Assembly (NCBI GenBank): GCA_035561075.1
Contig: DATMYF010000081.1
Location: forward strand, 1-64,000
DNA: 64,000 bases
Direction: 5' to 3'
From: JAMCRM01 sp035561075
Lineage (GTDB): Bacteria > Acidobacteriota > Terriglobia > Bryobacterales > Bryobacteraceae
In this document: positions 1 through 9,174 of the stretch, one piece after another
Layout of the letters: each line of letters begins with the position of its first letter
Numbering within the stretch: the stretch's first letter is position 1
Notes under the pieces: model-generated
What the model saw: the letters and a program-made list of their open reading frames with translations, nothing else
What the model was told of the DNA's origin: nothing
Databases searched by the model: none
Program-made: the position numbers and the translations under genes

Positions 1-751
1 GGAAGTCGAGGTAACCGCCGGCCGCCGATAACCGCCGAGTCGCCTGCCAGGCAGCGCGTTGTAAGATCCGCGCTTCGACGGCATCGAGATTTGCATCCGC
101 CGGCAATCTTTCGGGCGATCGTCCGGTGAGTGCCGCATAGATGGAGCTTGCGGCCAGGTACGACCCCGCCGGCGCCGGGTGCGAGCCATCGGGCATGTAG
201 AGATTCAGTTCGGGATTTTCCGTCCGGACGGTGTACCAGGCCAGGCCGGCGGGCGCTACGGAGGCGCCGGTTTCCCGCGCAATGGTCAGGTAGGCGTGGC
301 TCAAGTGCTGCTGCTCTTCGGGCGCTGTCCGTGCGGACCACGTCAGGAACAGCAGCATGCGCGCACCCGCATGGCGGATCTCCTCCGCGAAACGGCGGAC
401 GGCGGCGTGGAAGCGCCGCTTACCAGTGATGCGGGGGATGCCGTTCACCAGCAGCGGCTCGCCCAGGCTGCTCTGCTCCTGGAGGACCACCCAGTCCCAG
501 CCGCCTTCCCGAATAGCGAGCCGTGCGTCGCCGCGCTCCCAGTGGCCGCCCAGCGTGCTGCCCGCCACCGCTATCGTGCGGGTGTGGATCCGGATGCCGG
601 CGGCGCTCCCCATCCGCTCGACTATAGCGGGCAGGTTGTTGCAGAAGGTGTAGCTATTCCCGATGAAGAGGACCCGGAGGGCGGTATCGGTTCCGGCCGG
701 CGACGCGAGTGCGAGAAACAGCACTACGACGCCGATGACCGTGCGGGTCAT
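1..751 (-). CDS. Secreted SGNH-fold hydrolase (DUF4886-like), partial at window edge
   Basis: Probable exported esterase/acetylhydrolase of the SGNH fold. 250 residues are visible and the frame is still open at base 1, so the C-terminus lies outside the window. Residues 4-18 are hydrophobic and fit a signal peptide. Motifs seen: block I GNSYT at 31-35 (nucleophile Ser33), LQEQS at 90-94, and DGSHP at 188-192 supplying the Asp and His of block V. The ATG at 751 has no Shine-Dalgarno but a TATACC box 7 bases upstream. It is divergent from the transglutaminase gene. The substrate is unknown; the carbohydrate-rich context makes an acylated glycan plausible (inference). Confidence 0.75.
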   Translation of the reverse strand, partial: MTRTVIGVVVLFLALASPAGTDTALRVLFIGNSYTFCNNLPAIVERMGSAAGIRIHTRTIAVAGSTLGGHWERGDARLAIREGGWDWVVLQEQSSLGEPLLVNGIPRITGKRRFHAAVRRFAEEIRHAGARMLLFLTWSARTAPEEQQHLSHAYLTIARETGASVAPAGLAWYTVRTENPELNLYMPDGSHPAPAGSYLAASSIYAALTGRSPERLPADANLDAVEARILQRAAWQATRRLSAAGGYLDF

Positions 752-758
752 ACCGCCG

Positions 759-764
759 GGTATA
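759..764 (-). promoter_or_regulatory. -10-like box for the SGNH hydrolase gene
   Basis: TATACC on the minus strand ends 7 bases before the ATG at 751; initiation would fall on or next to the start codon (possible leaderless mRNA). Confidence 0.35.
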
Positions 765-814
765 GACGCCGGATTCGGTGCGGCGGTTACGGGAGGCCTC
801 GGCGGGCTGCTTGA

Positions 815-820
815 TAGAAT
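815..820 (+). promoter_or_regulatory. -10-like box for the transglutaminase gene
   Basis: TAGAAT ends 6 bases before the ATG at 827, with no Shine-Dalgarno between them; consistent with a leaderless transcript. Confidence 0.4.
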
Positions 821-826
821 AGAAGC

Positions 827-2938
827 ATGACGCGTCCCGGAGCGAGCGCGGCGGTTTCGGTGGAGCGCTTCTTCCAGTTTTCGCTTCTGGGGCTGGTGGC
901 CAGCGGCTACTTTGCCGTGGCAGGCTCGGGATACCTGGATACCCCGACGGTGGTGCTCACCGGCGCCGGACTGGCCATTCGGGCGCTGCTGATCGCCGGC
1001 ATCCTGCGCTTTCAGATTCCCGCTCGGGCCGTCACCTGGGCCGCCCTGGCCTACATCGGCTTTTACGCCGTCGATTATCTGCTGATCTCACGCGGTTTCC
1101 TGGCAGCCACCGTGCATCTGGTGTTCTTCCTGGCGGTGGCCAAGATCCTGAGCGCCCGCACGAACCGGGACTACGCGTACATCACGGTGCTGGCATTTCT
1201 GGAACTGCTGGCAGCGGCAATTCTTTCCGCCAACCTCAACTTCTTCCTGTTCCTGACGCTGTACCTGCTGTTCGCCATGGCCGCGTTCACCAGCGCAGAG
1301 ATCCGGCGAGCGATCCAGCGTCCGCAAACGATTGCGCGCAGCGGGTTGCGGAGATTCCATCCTCGCCTAGCTGCCCTGGCAGTGTCGGTCACGGTGGGGA
1401 TTCTTTCGCTCACCGGGGGGTTGTTCTTCATGCTTCCCCGCACGGCCACGGCGGCGCTGGACCGCATAGGCGCGCGCCGCATCCTGCTGCCCGGCTTTTC
1501 GAACACCGTGACGCTGGGTCAGATCGGCGAGGTGAAGGGCAGTTCCGAAGCCATCATGCGGGTGCGGGTTTCGGATCCCACGGCGGCGGCCAATGCCAAG
1601 TGGCGCGGGGCGGCGCTGGGGGAATTCGACGGCTTCCGCTGGTCAAACCCGAGGAACGACGGGCGCATCGACCGCATCGGCGGCGGCCGCATCGTGCTGG
1701 CCAACTACGGCGGGCGCGCCGGGAAACATTTTTCTTACCAAGTGGATTTGAACGCCGTCGATACAGACACGCTCTTCTTCGCGGGCGTGCCGGAGGTGCT
1801 GGAAATTGAGCACCCGAGGCTGGTGCGCACCGCGGAGGACAGCTTCCGCCTGGGCCACCTGGCGCCCCAGCGCCTTCGCTACAAGGTGTACGCCTTCCTG
1901 GAGGACCCCCAGGTAGCGGAGTTGCAGCAGGTGCCCGCGCTGCCGGCGGAAGAGCGCCGGCGCTACCTGCAACTGCCCGCCATTGATCCCCGGATCGCCC
2001 ATTTGGCGCGCACCATGTCTACGGGGCACGGCACCGACGCCGCGCGTGCCCGCTCCATCGAAGCGCGCTTGCGCCGCAATTACGGCTACACCCTGGAACT
2101 GCCCTCCGAGAAACCCGCGGATCCCCTTGCGAACTTCCTGTTCGAGCGCCGGCAGGGCCATTGCGAGTACTTCGCCTCCGCGATGACCGTGATGTTGCGC
2201 AGTGTGGGGATCCCGGCGCGGCTGGTTACGGGGTTTCAAAGCGGCGTTTGGAATCCCTACACCGAGATGTACGTGATCCGCGCCTCCGACGCGCATAGCT
2301 GGGTGGAGGCGTGGCTGCCGGGCCGCGGCTGGACCACCTTCGACCCCACTCCGCCTGACCCGGGCCGTGCGATGGCCGGGCTGCGGTATCGCGTCGCCCT
2401 GTGGATGGATACCGCCGAGACGTTCTGGCAGGAATGGGTGCTGGGGTACGACCTGGGCCGCCAGGCCATGCTGGCGGGCAGCATGCACGACTCCGGGCGC
2501 AGCCTGGGGACTCAGTGGTTCGAAAGCCTGTTGGCCCTGCCGGGAAGATGGGGGAAGACGGCCGAAGGCGCTGTGCGGCAGTATGGGCCGGGTGCGGGAG
2601 TGTTCGCCGTCTGTCTCGCGCTGGCAGGTTGGCTGGGCCCGCGCGGGCTGCGCACGCTGCGGATACGACAGCGCGTGGCACGCGCACGGCTGGGGCAGGC
2701 GAGCATGGGGGACGCCACGCTACTGTATCTCCGGATGCTCGAACTGCTGGAGCGCCGCGGCTACCAGAAGCCCGGGTGGTTTACCCCGCAGGAGTTCGCA
2801 TCCACCCTGCCTCCCGAGTTGCGCGTGCTGGTGGCGCAGTTCACCCACGCGTATAATAAGTTGCGCTTTGGGGCCGACCCGCTGGCCGCTCCGCGACTTT
2901 CCGAACTGCTCGACCGCATTGAAGGCAAACACGCGTGA
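827..2938 (+). CDS. TgpA-like transmembrane transglutaminase (DUF3488/transglutaminase/DUF4129)
   Basis: 703-residue inner-membrane protein. Roughly residues 15-210 are several hydrophobic segments (DUF3488-like), followed by a periplasmic transglutaminase-like core with a visible triad: Cys446 in GHCEYF, His490 in DAHSW and Asp506 in TTFDPTPP. Another membrane segment near 590-610 precedes a C-terminal cytoplasmic DUF4129-like tail. This is the domain order of TgpA-type proteins, whose core has transglutaminase activity; the physiological substrate is not established for most homologues. The ATG follows a TAGAAT box directly. It overlaps the next gene by 4 bases (GTGA), so the two are probably translationally coupled. 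In many bacteria TgpA lies with a MoxR ATPase and DUF58 protein; those are not seen here. Confidence 0.88.
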   Translation: MTRPGASAAVSVERFFQFSLLGLVASGYFAVAGSGYLDTPTVVLTGAGLAIRALLIAGILRFQIPARAVTWAALAYIGFYAVDYLLISRGFLAATVHLVFFLAVAKILSARTNRDYAYITVLAFLELLAAAILSANLNFFLFLTLYLLFAMAAFTSAEIRRAIQRPQTIARSGLRRFHPRLAALAVSVTVGILSLTGGLFFMLPRTATAALDRIGARRILLPGFSNTVTLGQIGEVKGSSEAIMRVRVSDPTAAANAKWRGAALGEFDGFRWSNPRNDGRIDRIGGGRIVLANYGGRAGKHFSYQVDLNAVDTDTLFFAGVPEVLEIEHPRLVRTAEDSFRLGHLAPQRLRYKVYAFLEDPQVAELQQVPALPAEERRRYLQLPAIDPRIAHLARTMSTGHGTDAARARSIEARLRRNYGYTLELPSEKPADPLANFLFERRQGHCEYFASAMTVMLRSVGIPARLVTGFQSGVWNPYTEMYVIRASDAHSWVEAWLPGRGWTTFDPTPPDPGRAMAGLRYRVALWMDTAETFWQEWVLGYDLGRQAMLAGSMHDSGRSLGTQWFESLLALPGRWGKTAEGAVRQYGPGAGVFAVCLALAGWLGPRGLRTLRIRQRVARARLGQASMGDATLLYLRMLELLERRGYQKPGWFTPQEFASTLPPELRVLVAQFTHAYNKLRFGADPLAAPRLSELLDRIEGKHA

Positions 2939-4953
2939 ATGGTGACCAGAACGAGCGCCTGGACGTGATCTCCAGCGCGCTCGCCCGCCTGGATCGGCGG
3001 CAACAGGAGATGCTGCGGCGCCTGGAGCGGCTGGAGTCCGCGGCCGGAGTGAAGGCGGCGAGCGAAGAGTCCGTTGCGCCACCGGTTGCGGCACCCGCGC
3101 CCCTACCTGCAGCCGCAACAGCCGAGGCTCCTGCGCCGGAGCGCCCCCGCGGCTTTGAAACCCGCATGGGACTCACCCTTGTCAACCGCGTGGGTGTGGT
3201 CACGCTGGTGCTTGGGGCCGCCTTCTTCTTCCGTTACGCGGTGGAGGCGGGCTGGCTGGGGGTGAACGCGCGGGTGCTGCTTGGAGCCGTCGCCGGGCTT
3301 GCTGCGCTGGCACTTGGGGAACGCATCTGGCGCACCGGTCAGCATGTCTATTCCGTGGGGATTACGGGAGCAGGGATCGGGATCCTGTACCTCACCGTGT
3401 ACGCCGCCTTCGGGCTGTACGGGTTAGTCGCGCAGGCGCCGGCGTTCCTGCTCATGGCGCTGACGACCGCCGCGGCGGTGGGGCTCTCGCTACGCTACAA
3501 TTCGGCGGCGCTGGCCGCCCTGGGCCTTTTCGGCGGCTATGCCACTCCCCTGCTGCTCTCCCCAGGCGGGCAGCCGTGGTTCGTCCTGGGATACGTGCTG
3601 CTGCTCGACGTGGGTGTGCTCTACACCATCCGGCGGTGCGGCTGGCATGCCCTGGAGAGCCTCGCATTTCTCGGCACCGTGTGGGTCTATGGGGCGGAAC
3701 TCGACACGCCGGTCGAACCCGCGCGGCGGGCGGGGTACACGCTCTTCGCGCTGGCCTACTACGGGGTATTCGCGGCCATGCGGGGGCGCTGGATCGGGGT
3801 CGCGGGGCACGTCCTGGCCGCGCTTGCACTGGCGGTGATCTGGGGCCACAGCATGGCGCCGTTTATGGGGTTGGCGCTGCTGCTGGCAGTTGCCGGGCTC
3901 GCCATCGCGGACCGGCGCGGCTGGGCCCTGCCGGTGCTGGCGGCGTTCTGGCTCTCCTATGGCCTGTGGGCGGAGGCGGAAAAGCGCCCGGTTGCCCCGC
4001 TCTTCTGGTTCCTGAGCGCGGCCTTCGTTCTCTTCGGTGCCTGGCTACCATGGCGAGTGTGGGTGCGGCGGACGACCGCGGGTTTGGAATCGCTGCTGGT
4101 GCTCGCGCTCAACGCGGGGGCCTACTTTGCGGTCTCGTATGCGCTGCTCTCGCCGCTTTATCGCCACTGGGCCGGGCCGCTGGCGGTAGTAATGGCCGCT
4201 CTCCACATGGCGCTTGCGTGGCGGCTGTGGGAGCGGGATTCGCGCGCCGCGCTGCTCGCCGCAGGCGCCGCCTGGGCGCTGCTGGTGCTGGCCGTTCCGG
4301 CGCACTTCGCGGGCTACCGCGTGACGGTAATCTGGGCGCTCGAGGGCGCGGCGCTGGCCTGGACCGGCGCCCGGCTGCGTGAGGTGCGCGCCACTTATGC
4401 CGCGCTGGCGGTCTTCGCGCTGGTGCTGCTGCGGCTGGGAGTGGCGGATGCCTGGGCCTATCCGTCGCCCCGCGACTACGGATTGTTGCTCAACGCCCGC
4501 TTCGTGACGTTTCTGTTATCGGCGGCCTGCCTGTGGGCGTCGGCGAGGTGGACAGCACCCGGGTGGCCGGCGGCTGCGACGTACGTGACCGGCCATTTCG
4601 TCGCGCTTTGGGGGCTGGGGCTCGAAGCTTTCGGCTGGGCGGGCCGTACCGCCGCTGTGGCCGACCTGCCGAGCGTCGAGAGCACCGCGCTTTCTATCGT
4701 CATGGCCGCATACGCGGTGGGGCTCGTCAGCCTGGGAGTCTTCACCGGCACGGTGATGAACCGTGTCCTGGGGCTGGGGTTGATTGGGGTGGTGGTGCTC
4801 AAGCTGTACCTCCATGACGTCTGGTTCCTGGGGCTGTTCTACCGGATGGCGGCCTTCGCGGTGCTGGGCGCGCTGCTGCTGGTGATGTCCTATCTTTATT
4901 CGCGCTTTCGCGTCTCCATCGAAAGCTGGTGGCGCGACCGGCGCGCCGGGTGA
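2935..4953 (+). CDS. DUF2339 polytopic membrane protein
   Basis: 672 residues. The N-terminal ~45 residues are charged and heptad-like (LARLDRRQQEMLRRLERLE), a short coiled coil, followed by a Pro/Ala-rich linker to about residue 75. The rest is a long run of hydrophobic helices (probably about 20) typical of DUF2339 proteins; no catalytic motif is visible and the function of the family is unknown. The GTG start at 2935 is fixed by the 4-base overlap with the stop of the transglutaminase gene; the nearby ATG at 2939 is out of frame. Co-expression with a periplasmic transglutaminase suggests an envelope role (inference). Confidence 0.82.
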   Translation: MNGDQNERLDVISSALARLDRRQQEMLRRLERLESAAGVKAASEESVAPPVAAPAPLPAAATAEAPAPERPRGFETRMGLTLVNRVGVVTLVLGAAFFFRYAVEAGWLGVNARVLLGAVAGLAALALGERIWRTGQHVYSVGITGAGIGILYLTVYAAFGLYGLVAQAPAFLLMALTTAAAVGLSLRYNSAALAALGLFGGYATPLLLSPGGQPWFVLGYVLLLDVGVLYTIRRCGWHALESLAFLGTVWVYGAELDTPVEPARRAGYTLFALAYYGVFAAMRGRWIGVAGHVLAALALAVIWGHSMAPFMGLALLLAVAGLAIADRRGWALPVLAAFWLSYGLWAEAEKRPVAPLFWFLSAAFVLFGAWLPWRVWVRRTTAGLESLLVLALNAGAYFAVSYALLSPLYRHWAGPLAVVMAALHMALAWRLWERDSRAALLAAGAAWALLVLAVPAHFAGYRVTVIWALEGAALAWTGARLREVRATYAALAVFALVLLRLGVADAWAYPSPRDYGLLLNARFVTFLLSAACLWASARWTAPGWPAAATYVTGHFVALWGLGLEAFGWAGRTAAVADLPSVESTALSIVMAAYAVGLVSLGVFTGTVMNRVLGLGLIGVVVLKLYLHDVWFLGLFYRMAAFAVLGALLLVMSYLYSRFRVSIESWWRDRRAG

Positions 4954-4958
4954 AGCGT

Positions 4959-4964
4959 TACAAT
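4959..4964 (+). promoter_or_regulatory. -10-like box for the FG-GAP protein gene
   Basis: TACAAT ends 7 bases before the ATG at 4972; no Shine-Dalgarno in the interval, consistent with leaderless initiation. Confidence 0.4.
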
Positions 4965-4971
4965 CGTCCGC

Positions 4972-6111
4972 ATGACGCGGAACTGGATTGCGGCAGCCAC
5001 GTGCCTTGTGGGTGCGCTGGCGTGGAGTGCCGGACGCCCGGACGAAATCCCTTTCACCAAACATGCGCTCGATGCCGGCGCTAATGAAACCGCCGCGGTG
5101 GCGGATGTCAATGGTGACGGACAGCCGGACATCATCTCCGGCGAAAACTGGTACCAGGGCCCCGGGTGGACGAAGCACAAGTTTCGCACCCTGAGCTTCT
5201 CGAACAACTACATCGACGACTTCAGTGTGCTGCCGCTCGACGTGAACGCGGATGGCGCCATGGATCTCGTCTCCTGTACCTGGTTTTCGCGACGCCTGTA
5301 CTGGAGCGAGAATCCGGGCCGCCGCGGAGGCGCCTGGAAGGAGCACGATATCGAAACCGGGCACCCTATCGAGTTCGCCTTCCTGGTGGACCTCGATAAC
5401 GACGGCAAGGCGCGCGAAGTGCTGCCGCAGTTCGGGAGCAAGGAATCTCCCACGGCCTGGTACGGGCTGGCGGGGGGCAAGTTCGCAAAACGGGTCGTGA
5501 GCACCGCCAATTACGGCCACGGCATCGGCGCGGGCGACGTCAACGGCGACCGCCGGAACGACGTCCTCACACCGAAGGGATGGTTCGAAGCTCCCGCCGA
5601 CCTGCGCGCGGGAGACTGGAAGTTCCATCCGGCGTTTGACCTCGACTCAACCGGCTTCATGCATGTACTCGATGTGGACGGCGACGGCCGCAACGATGTG
5701 ATCACCTCGTTCGCCCACAACTACGGCATCTTCTGGATGAAGCAGGATTCGGCCGGCGGTTTCGGCAAGCCCATCATGATCGATGACAGTTGGTCGCAGG
5801 CGCACGCCCTCACCCTGGTGGATTTGAACGGCGACGGCCGCATGGAACTGGTGACCGGAAAGCGCTTTATGGCTCACAACGGCAAAGACCCCGGGGAGCG
5901 CGAGCCGCTAGGCGTCTACTGGTACGAGTACCGCAAGTCCGACGATGGCAAGCGCGTCGAGTGGACTAAGCACGTGCTCGATTACAGCACCCGCACGGGC
6001 GGCGGCATGCAGATCCCGGTGGCCGACGTGGACGGCGATGGCGACCTGGACATCGTGGCACCGGGCAAGAGCGGACTCTTTCTCTTCGAAAACCTGACCA
6101 AGCGGAAATAG
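4972..6111 (+). CDS. Secreted FG-GAP/VCBS repeat protein
   Basis: 379 residues with a short signal peptide (residues 1-18, ending around WSAGRP). Seven Asp/Asn-rich calcium-loop motifs of the DxNGDG or DxDGDG kind are spread along the chain (DVNGDGQPD, DVNADGAMD, DLDNDGKAR, DVNGDRRND, DVDGDGRND, DLNGDGRME, DVDGDGDLD), as in beta-propeller FG-GAP/VCBS proteins. Such proteins are abundant in Acidobacteria and Planctomycetes and are thought to bind calcium and act outside the cell; no enzymatic residues can be assigned. It has its own promoter-like box and is followed 45 bases later by an oxidoreductase gene on the same strand. Confidence 0.82.
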   Translation: MTRNWIAAATCLVGALAWSAGRPDEIPFTKHALDAGANETAAVADVNGDGQPDIISGENWYQGPGWTKHKFRTLSFSNNYIDDFSVLPLDVNADGAMDLVSCTWFSRRLYWSENPGRRGGAWKEHDIETGHPIEFAFLVDLDNDGKAREVLPQFGSKESPTAWYGLAGGKFAKRVVSTANYGHGIGAGDVNGDRRNDVLTPKGWFEAPADLRAGDWKFHPAFDLDSTGFMHVLDVDGDGRNDVITSFAHNYGIFWMKQDSAGGFGKPIMIDDSWSQAHALTLVDLNGDGRMELVTGKRFMAHNGKDPGEREPLGVYWYEYRKSDDGKRVEWTKHVLDYSTRTGGGMQIPVADVDGDGDLDIVAPGKSGLFLFENLTKRK

Positions 6112-6156
6112 AGGCAGTGCCGTAACATGGAGTAGTACCGGATCGCCGGACTTTCT

Positions 6157-7266
6157 ATGAATCAGACCCGCCGTCATTTTCTTACCGTTCCCGCCGTCGC
6201 AGTAGGGAGCGCCGCGCTGCTTTCGGCGCAATCGCCCAACGACACCGTGCGTGTGGGGGTGATCGGAACCGGAAACCGCGGCTCCTATCTGCTGCGGACC
6301 ATCCTGCAGGTGCCGGGTGTGAAGATCGTCGCGCTGTGCGACATCGACCCGGAACACCTCGCCAAGGGCGTGGAGATCGCCAAAGCCGCAGGGCACCAGC
6401 CGGAGACGTTTACGGAGTACCGCAAACTTCTCGATCGCAAGGATATCGACGCGGTCCTGGTGGCTACTCCCGTTGACCGCCATAAGGAGATGGCCGTTGC
6501 GGCGCTGGAGGTCGGCAAGCACCTATATTGTGAGAAACCGATGGGGATGACGCCGGAGGAGTGCCGCGCGATTGCCAACGCCGCGCGCACGTCCAAGGGC
6601 ATCTTCCAGGCGGGGTTCCAGTTACGGCACGACAACAACCGCGCCGCGGCCATGAAGTTCATCCACGGCGGCGGCATCGGCAAAGTCCTGTTCCTCCAGG
6701 GCTACCGCAACACCAATGACCTGCCGCGCGGCACGGCGTGGTATTTCGACCGCTCGCGCTCCGGGGATAACATCGTGGAGCAGGCCTGCCACATCCTCGA
6801 CCTGATGGTGTGGGCGGTGGGCAAGCCCCCTCTGCGCGCGTATGGCTCCGGAGGTATCAATCTTTTCAAGGACGTACCGCCCGGCCGCACCACCATGGAC
6901 AACTACAGCGTCATCTACGAGTTTCCGGACGACGTGCGCCTGACGTTCACGCATCTCTACTTCGACCCCCCGGGATTCAGCGGCATCAAGGAATGGGTGT
7001 TCGGTGCCGAGGGTGCTATGGACCTGACCACGGCAACCTGGACCGCGCGGGAGAAGCGCGGCGGGATGAAGTTGGACGTGCCGGATGCCGCGCTGGGCGA
7101 CCGCTCGGGGTACAACTCCCTGGCGGCCTTCATCGATAACGCCCGCGGCAAGAAAACTCCGCTCAATAATGCCGAATCGGCCCGCATCTCCACTCTCACC
7201 GCGATGATGGGACGGAAGTCGATCTACGAAAAACGCGTGGTGACATGGAAAGAAGTAGACGTTTAA
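6157..7266 (+). CDS. Secreted Gfo/Idh/MocA family oxidoreductase
   Basis: 369 residues. The N-terminus has a Tat-like twin-arginine signal (QTRRHFLTVP) followed by a hydrophobic stretch and LLSAQSP. The Rossmann motif GVIGTGNRG lies near residues 32-40 and the family EKPMG motif near 127-131; a C-terminal alpha/beta substrate domain follows. Members are NAD(P)-dependent dehydrogenases or glycosidases acting on sugars and inositols; the exact substrate cannot be read. Export with bound cofactor fits the Tat route. The next gene starts 22 bases before its stop, so the two are likely one transcription unit. Confidence 0.87.
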   Translation: MNQTRRHFLTVPAVAVGSAALLSAQSPNDTVRVGVIGTGNRGSYLLRTILQVPGVKIVALCDIDPEHLAKGVEIAKAAGHQPETFTEYRKLLDRKDIDAVLVATPVDRHKEMAVAALEVGKHLYCEKPMGMTPEECRAIANAARTSKGIFQAGFQLRHDNNRAAAMKFIHGGGIGKVLFLQGYRNTNDLPRGTAWYFDRSRSGDNIVEQACHILDLMVWAVGKPPLRAYGSGGINLFKDVPPGRTTMDNYSVIYEFPDDVRLTFTHLYFDPPGFSGIKEWVFGAEGAMDLTTATWTAREKRGGMKLDVPDAALGDRSGYNSLAAFIDNARGKKTPLNNAESARISTLTAMMGRKSIYEKRVVTWKEVDV

Positions 7267-8282
7267 CTCTTCTGGCACTGGCCGCCTGCGCGCTGCTGGG
7301 CGCGCAGGACCAGCCGCAGCTTGTCTGGGAGGGTGTGGTGGACGGCACCAGCATTCTCTCGGTACGTGGCAGCCGCATCCAGATTGAAGACCGGGAAGGT
7401 TTCCCGGTGCAGAGGCAGCGGCACCGCTTTTTCGAGCGCCTTCCCGACAGCCGGCAGGATGTCCGGCTGGAGGTGCGGGAAGGGCGCGGGCGGGTGCGTA
7501 TCCTGGAGCAGCCGCGGCTGGAAAATAACTATGTCCTGGCGGTTTCGATTGAAGACCGCCAAGGCGGTTCCTCTTTTTACTCCCTGGAATTCTACTGGAA
7601 CACGGAGCGCGGGGGCTTCTTCGAGCGGCCGCTCGATCCGCGCGCCAGCTCCAGCGGCGACGGTGACCGCGTCACCTGGGCGGGACGCGTGGACGATGAA
7701 GTGATCGTGGAATGCCGGGGTAACGAGTGTCGTTCACAGGCCACTCGCGGCAATCCCGTGCAACGCGAGCGAGCCCGGTTCACGCGCCCCCTTCCGGATC
7801 GGGACGTCAGCCTGAGCCTTGAGGACGTTGAGGGCCGGGGCGAAGTGCGGCTTGTCGAGCAGCCTCGCCGGGAAAACGGGTACACCGCTCGGGTACGCAT
7901 TCGGGACCACGACGGCGGCGCCTCCGACTACGGCTTCACGCTGGTATGGAGGCGTCCGGCGCGCTCCGGTTCACAAGACGGCATCGCCCGCCGCGGCATG
8001 ACGTGGGCGGGCCGCGTGGACGGCCGCGTGCGTGTTGTCGTGCAGGGCAACCGTGCCCAAAGCGAAGTGGTGAAGGGCGCGCATGTAAGCTCCGAGCGCT
8101 TCGATTTTCAGCGGGAGCTTCCGCGCCGCCAGAACACCAACGTCAGCGTGCGGCGCATTCGCGGCCGGGGTCGCGTGGAACTGGTGGAGTATCCCTCCCG
8201 CGGCAACGGCTTCAGGCTGGTCTTCGAGATCGACGACAGTTCCGGTGGCGCGGACGATTACGAAGTGGAAGTAGGCTGGTGA
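7245..8282 (+). CDS. Exported protein of three internal ~92-residue repeats, unknown function
   Basis: 345 residues, not recognised. Residues 1-20 form a signal peptide (LTLLALAACALLGA). The mature part consists of three clearly homologous repeats at about 27-118, 144-235 and 253-345. Each opens with W-x-G-x-VD, has an LP in the middle, then GRGRV/GRGEV, a VE-x-P or LEQP, NGY/NNY, and ends D-x-x-GG-x-x-x-Y-x-x-x-x-x-W. The pattern of alternating hydrophobic residues suggests beta-sandwich modules. It overlaps the oxidoreductase gene by 22 bases and is the last gene before hemQ. No catalytic residues are conserved across all repeats, so a binding or structural role is more likely than catalysis (inference). 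Confidence 0.8.
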   Translation: MERSRRLTLLALAACALLGAQDQPQLVWEGVVDGTSILSVRGSRIQIEDREGFPVQRQRHRFFERLPDSRQDVRLEVREGRGRVRILEQPRLENNYVLAVSIEDRQGGSSFYSLEFYWNTERGGFFERPLDPRASSSGDGDRVTWAGRVDDEVIVECRGNECRSQATRGNPVQRERARFTRPLPDRDVSLSLEDVEGRGEVRLVEQPRRENGYTARVRIRDHDGGASDYGFTLVWRRPARSGSQDGIARRGMTWAGRVDGRVRVVVQGNRAQSEVVKGAHVSSERFDFQRELPRRQNTNVSVRRIRGRGRVELVEYPSRGNGFRLVFEIDDSSGGADDYEVEVGW

Positions 8283-8310
8283 ATTCACGGGGCTGCCGCG
8301 TGTAGCCCCG

Positions 8311-8316
8311 TATAAT
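8311..8316 (+). promoter_or_regulatory. -10 box for hemQ
   Basis: Perfect TATAAT; the expected start site near 8323 gives a leader of about 15 bases carrying the AAGGAGAGG Shine-Dalgarno (8324-8332). Confidence 0.5.
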
Positions 8317-8337
8317 GGGAAGCAAGGAGAGGCCAAC

Positions 8338-9174
8338 TTGCTCACCGACGAAACCTACGCCAGGATGCTCCCGGCTGTGCCCCTCACGGTGGAAGGCGCC
8401 AGCGTGCTGCACCAGATGATGCGGGTACGCTGGTCCGACTGGAACGCTCAACCCGCGGACAAGCGGCGCGACATTGCCGATGAGGCTGCTGTAGCGCTCA
8501 GCGGCATGGAGGCATCGGGCGAAGCGCACAGCGCCCTATACTCCCTCATGGGCCACAAGGGCGACCTGCTTTTGCTCCACCTCCGGAAAGACTTCCAGGC
8601 GCTGCACGAGGCGGAGCTGACGCTGCGCCGCCTGCCGCTCTGGGAGTACCTGGAACCGGCTACCTCCTACCTTTCGGTTGTGGAGCTAAGCCTCTACGAA
8701 TCCACCGCCAAGGTCTATTCGGACCTACATGAAAAGGGCGTCGCCGCGCACTCTGAGGAATGGAACCGCGAGATCGAGGAAGTGCTGAAACGCCAGCGGA
8801 CGGCCATGGCACCGCGGCTCTGGCCCGAAATTCCGAGCTCGAAGTACCTTTGCTTCTACCCCATGGATCGCAAGCGCGACAGCGCCGCGAACTGGTACCG
8901 GGCCTCAATGTCCGAACGCCAGCGCATGATGCGGGAACACGGGCTCATCGGGCGGCGCTACGGCGATGAGGTGAGGCAGATCATCAGCGGCTCAATCGGT
9001 TTCGACGACTGGGAGTGGGGCGTCGATCTTTTCGGTGACGACCCCCTGGCCTTCAAGCGCCTCATCTATGAAATGCGCTTCGACGAGGCGAGCGCCCTTT
9101 ACGCGGCCTTCGGGCCGTTCTACATCGGGCTGCGCCGGACGGCGGCGGAACTGGATGCGCTGCTCAACGGGTAA
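8338..9174 (+). CDS. hemQ: HemQ, coproheme decarboxylase (chlorite dismutase family)
   Basis: 278 residues; catalyses peroxide-dependent oxidative decarboxylation of Fe-coproporphyrin III to heme b, the last step of the coproporphyrin-dependent route used by Gram-positives and Acidobacteria. The C-terminal half holds the family signature: CFYPMDRKRD, NWYRASMSERQRMMREHG (the His after MMRE is the candidate proximal heme ligand), and IIYEM-like strand LIYEMRFDEAS. The TTG start at 8338 is supported by a strong Shine-Dalgarno 5 bases upstream and by the length; no in-frame ATG near it has one. Its 3' end overlaps the 3' end of the convergent acr3 gene by 55 bases. Confidence 0.9.
   Translation: MLTDETYARMLPAVPLTVEGASVLHQMMRVRWSDWNAQPADKRRDIADEAAVALSGMEASGEAHSALYSLMGHKGDLLLLHLRKDFQALHEAELTLRRLPLWEYLEPATSYLSVVELSLYESTAKVYSDLHEKGVAAHSEEWNREIEEVLKRQRTAMAPRLWPEIPSSKYLCFYPMDRKRDSAANWYRASMSERQRMMREHGLIGRRYGDEVRQIISGSIGFDDWEWGVDLFGDDPLAFKRLIYEMRFDEASALYAAFGPFYIGLRRTAAELDALLNG

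Noticed and set aside
179..814. Plus-strand frame of 211 codons at the window start
   Set aside because: Shadow of the minus-strand SGNH hydrolase, whose GNSYT and DGSHP motifs and signal peptide are clear.
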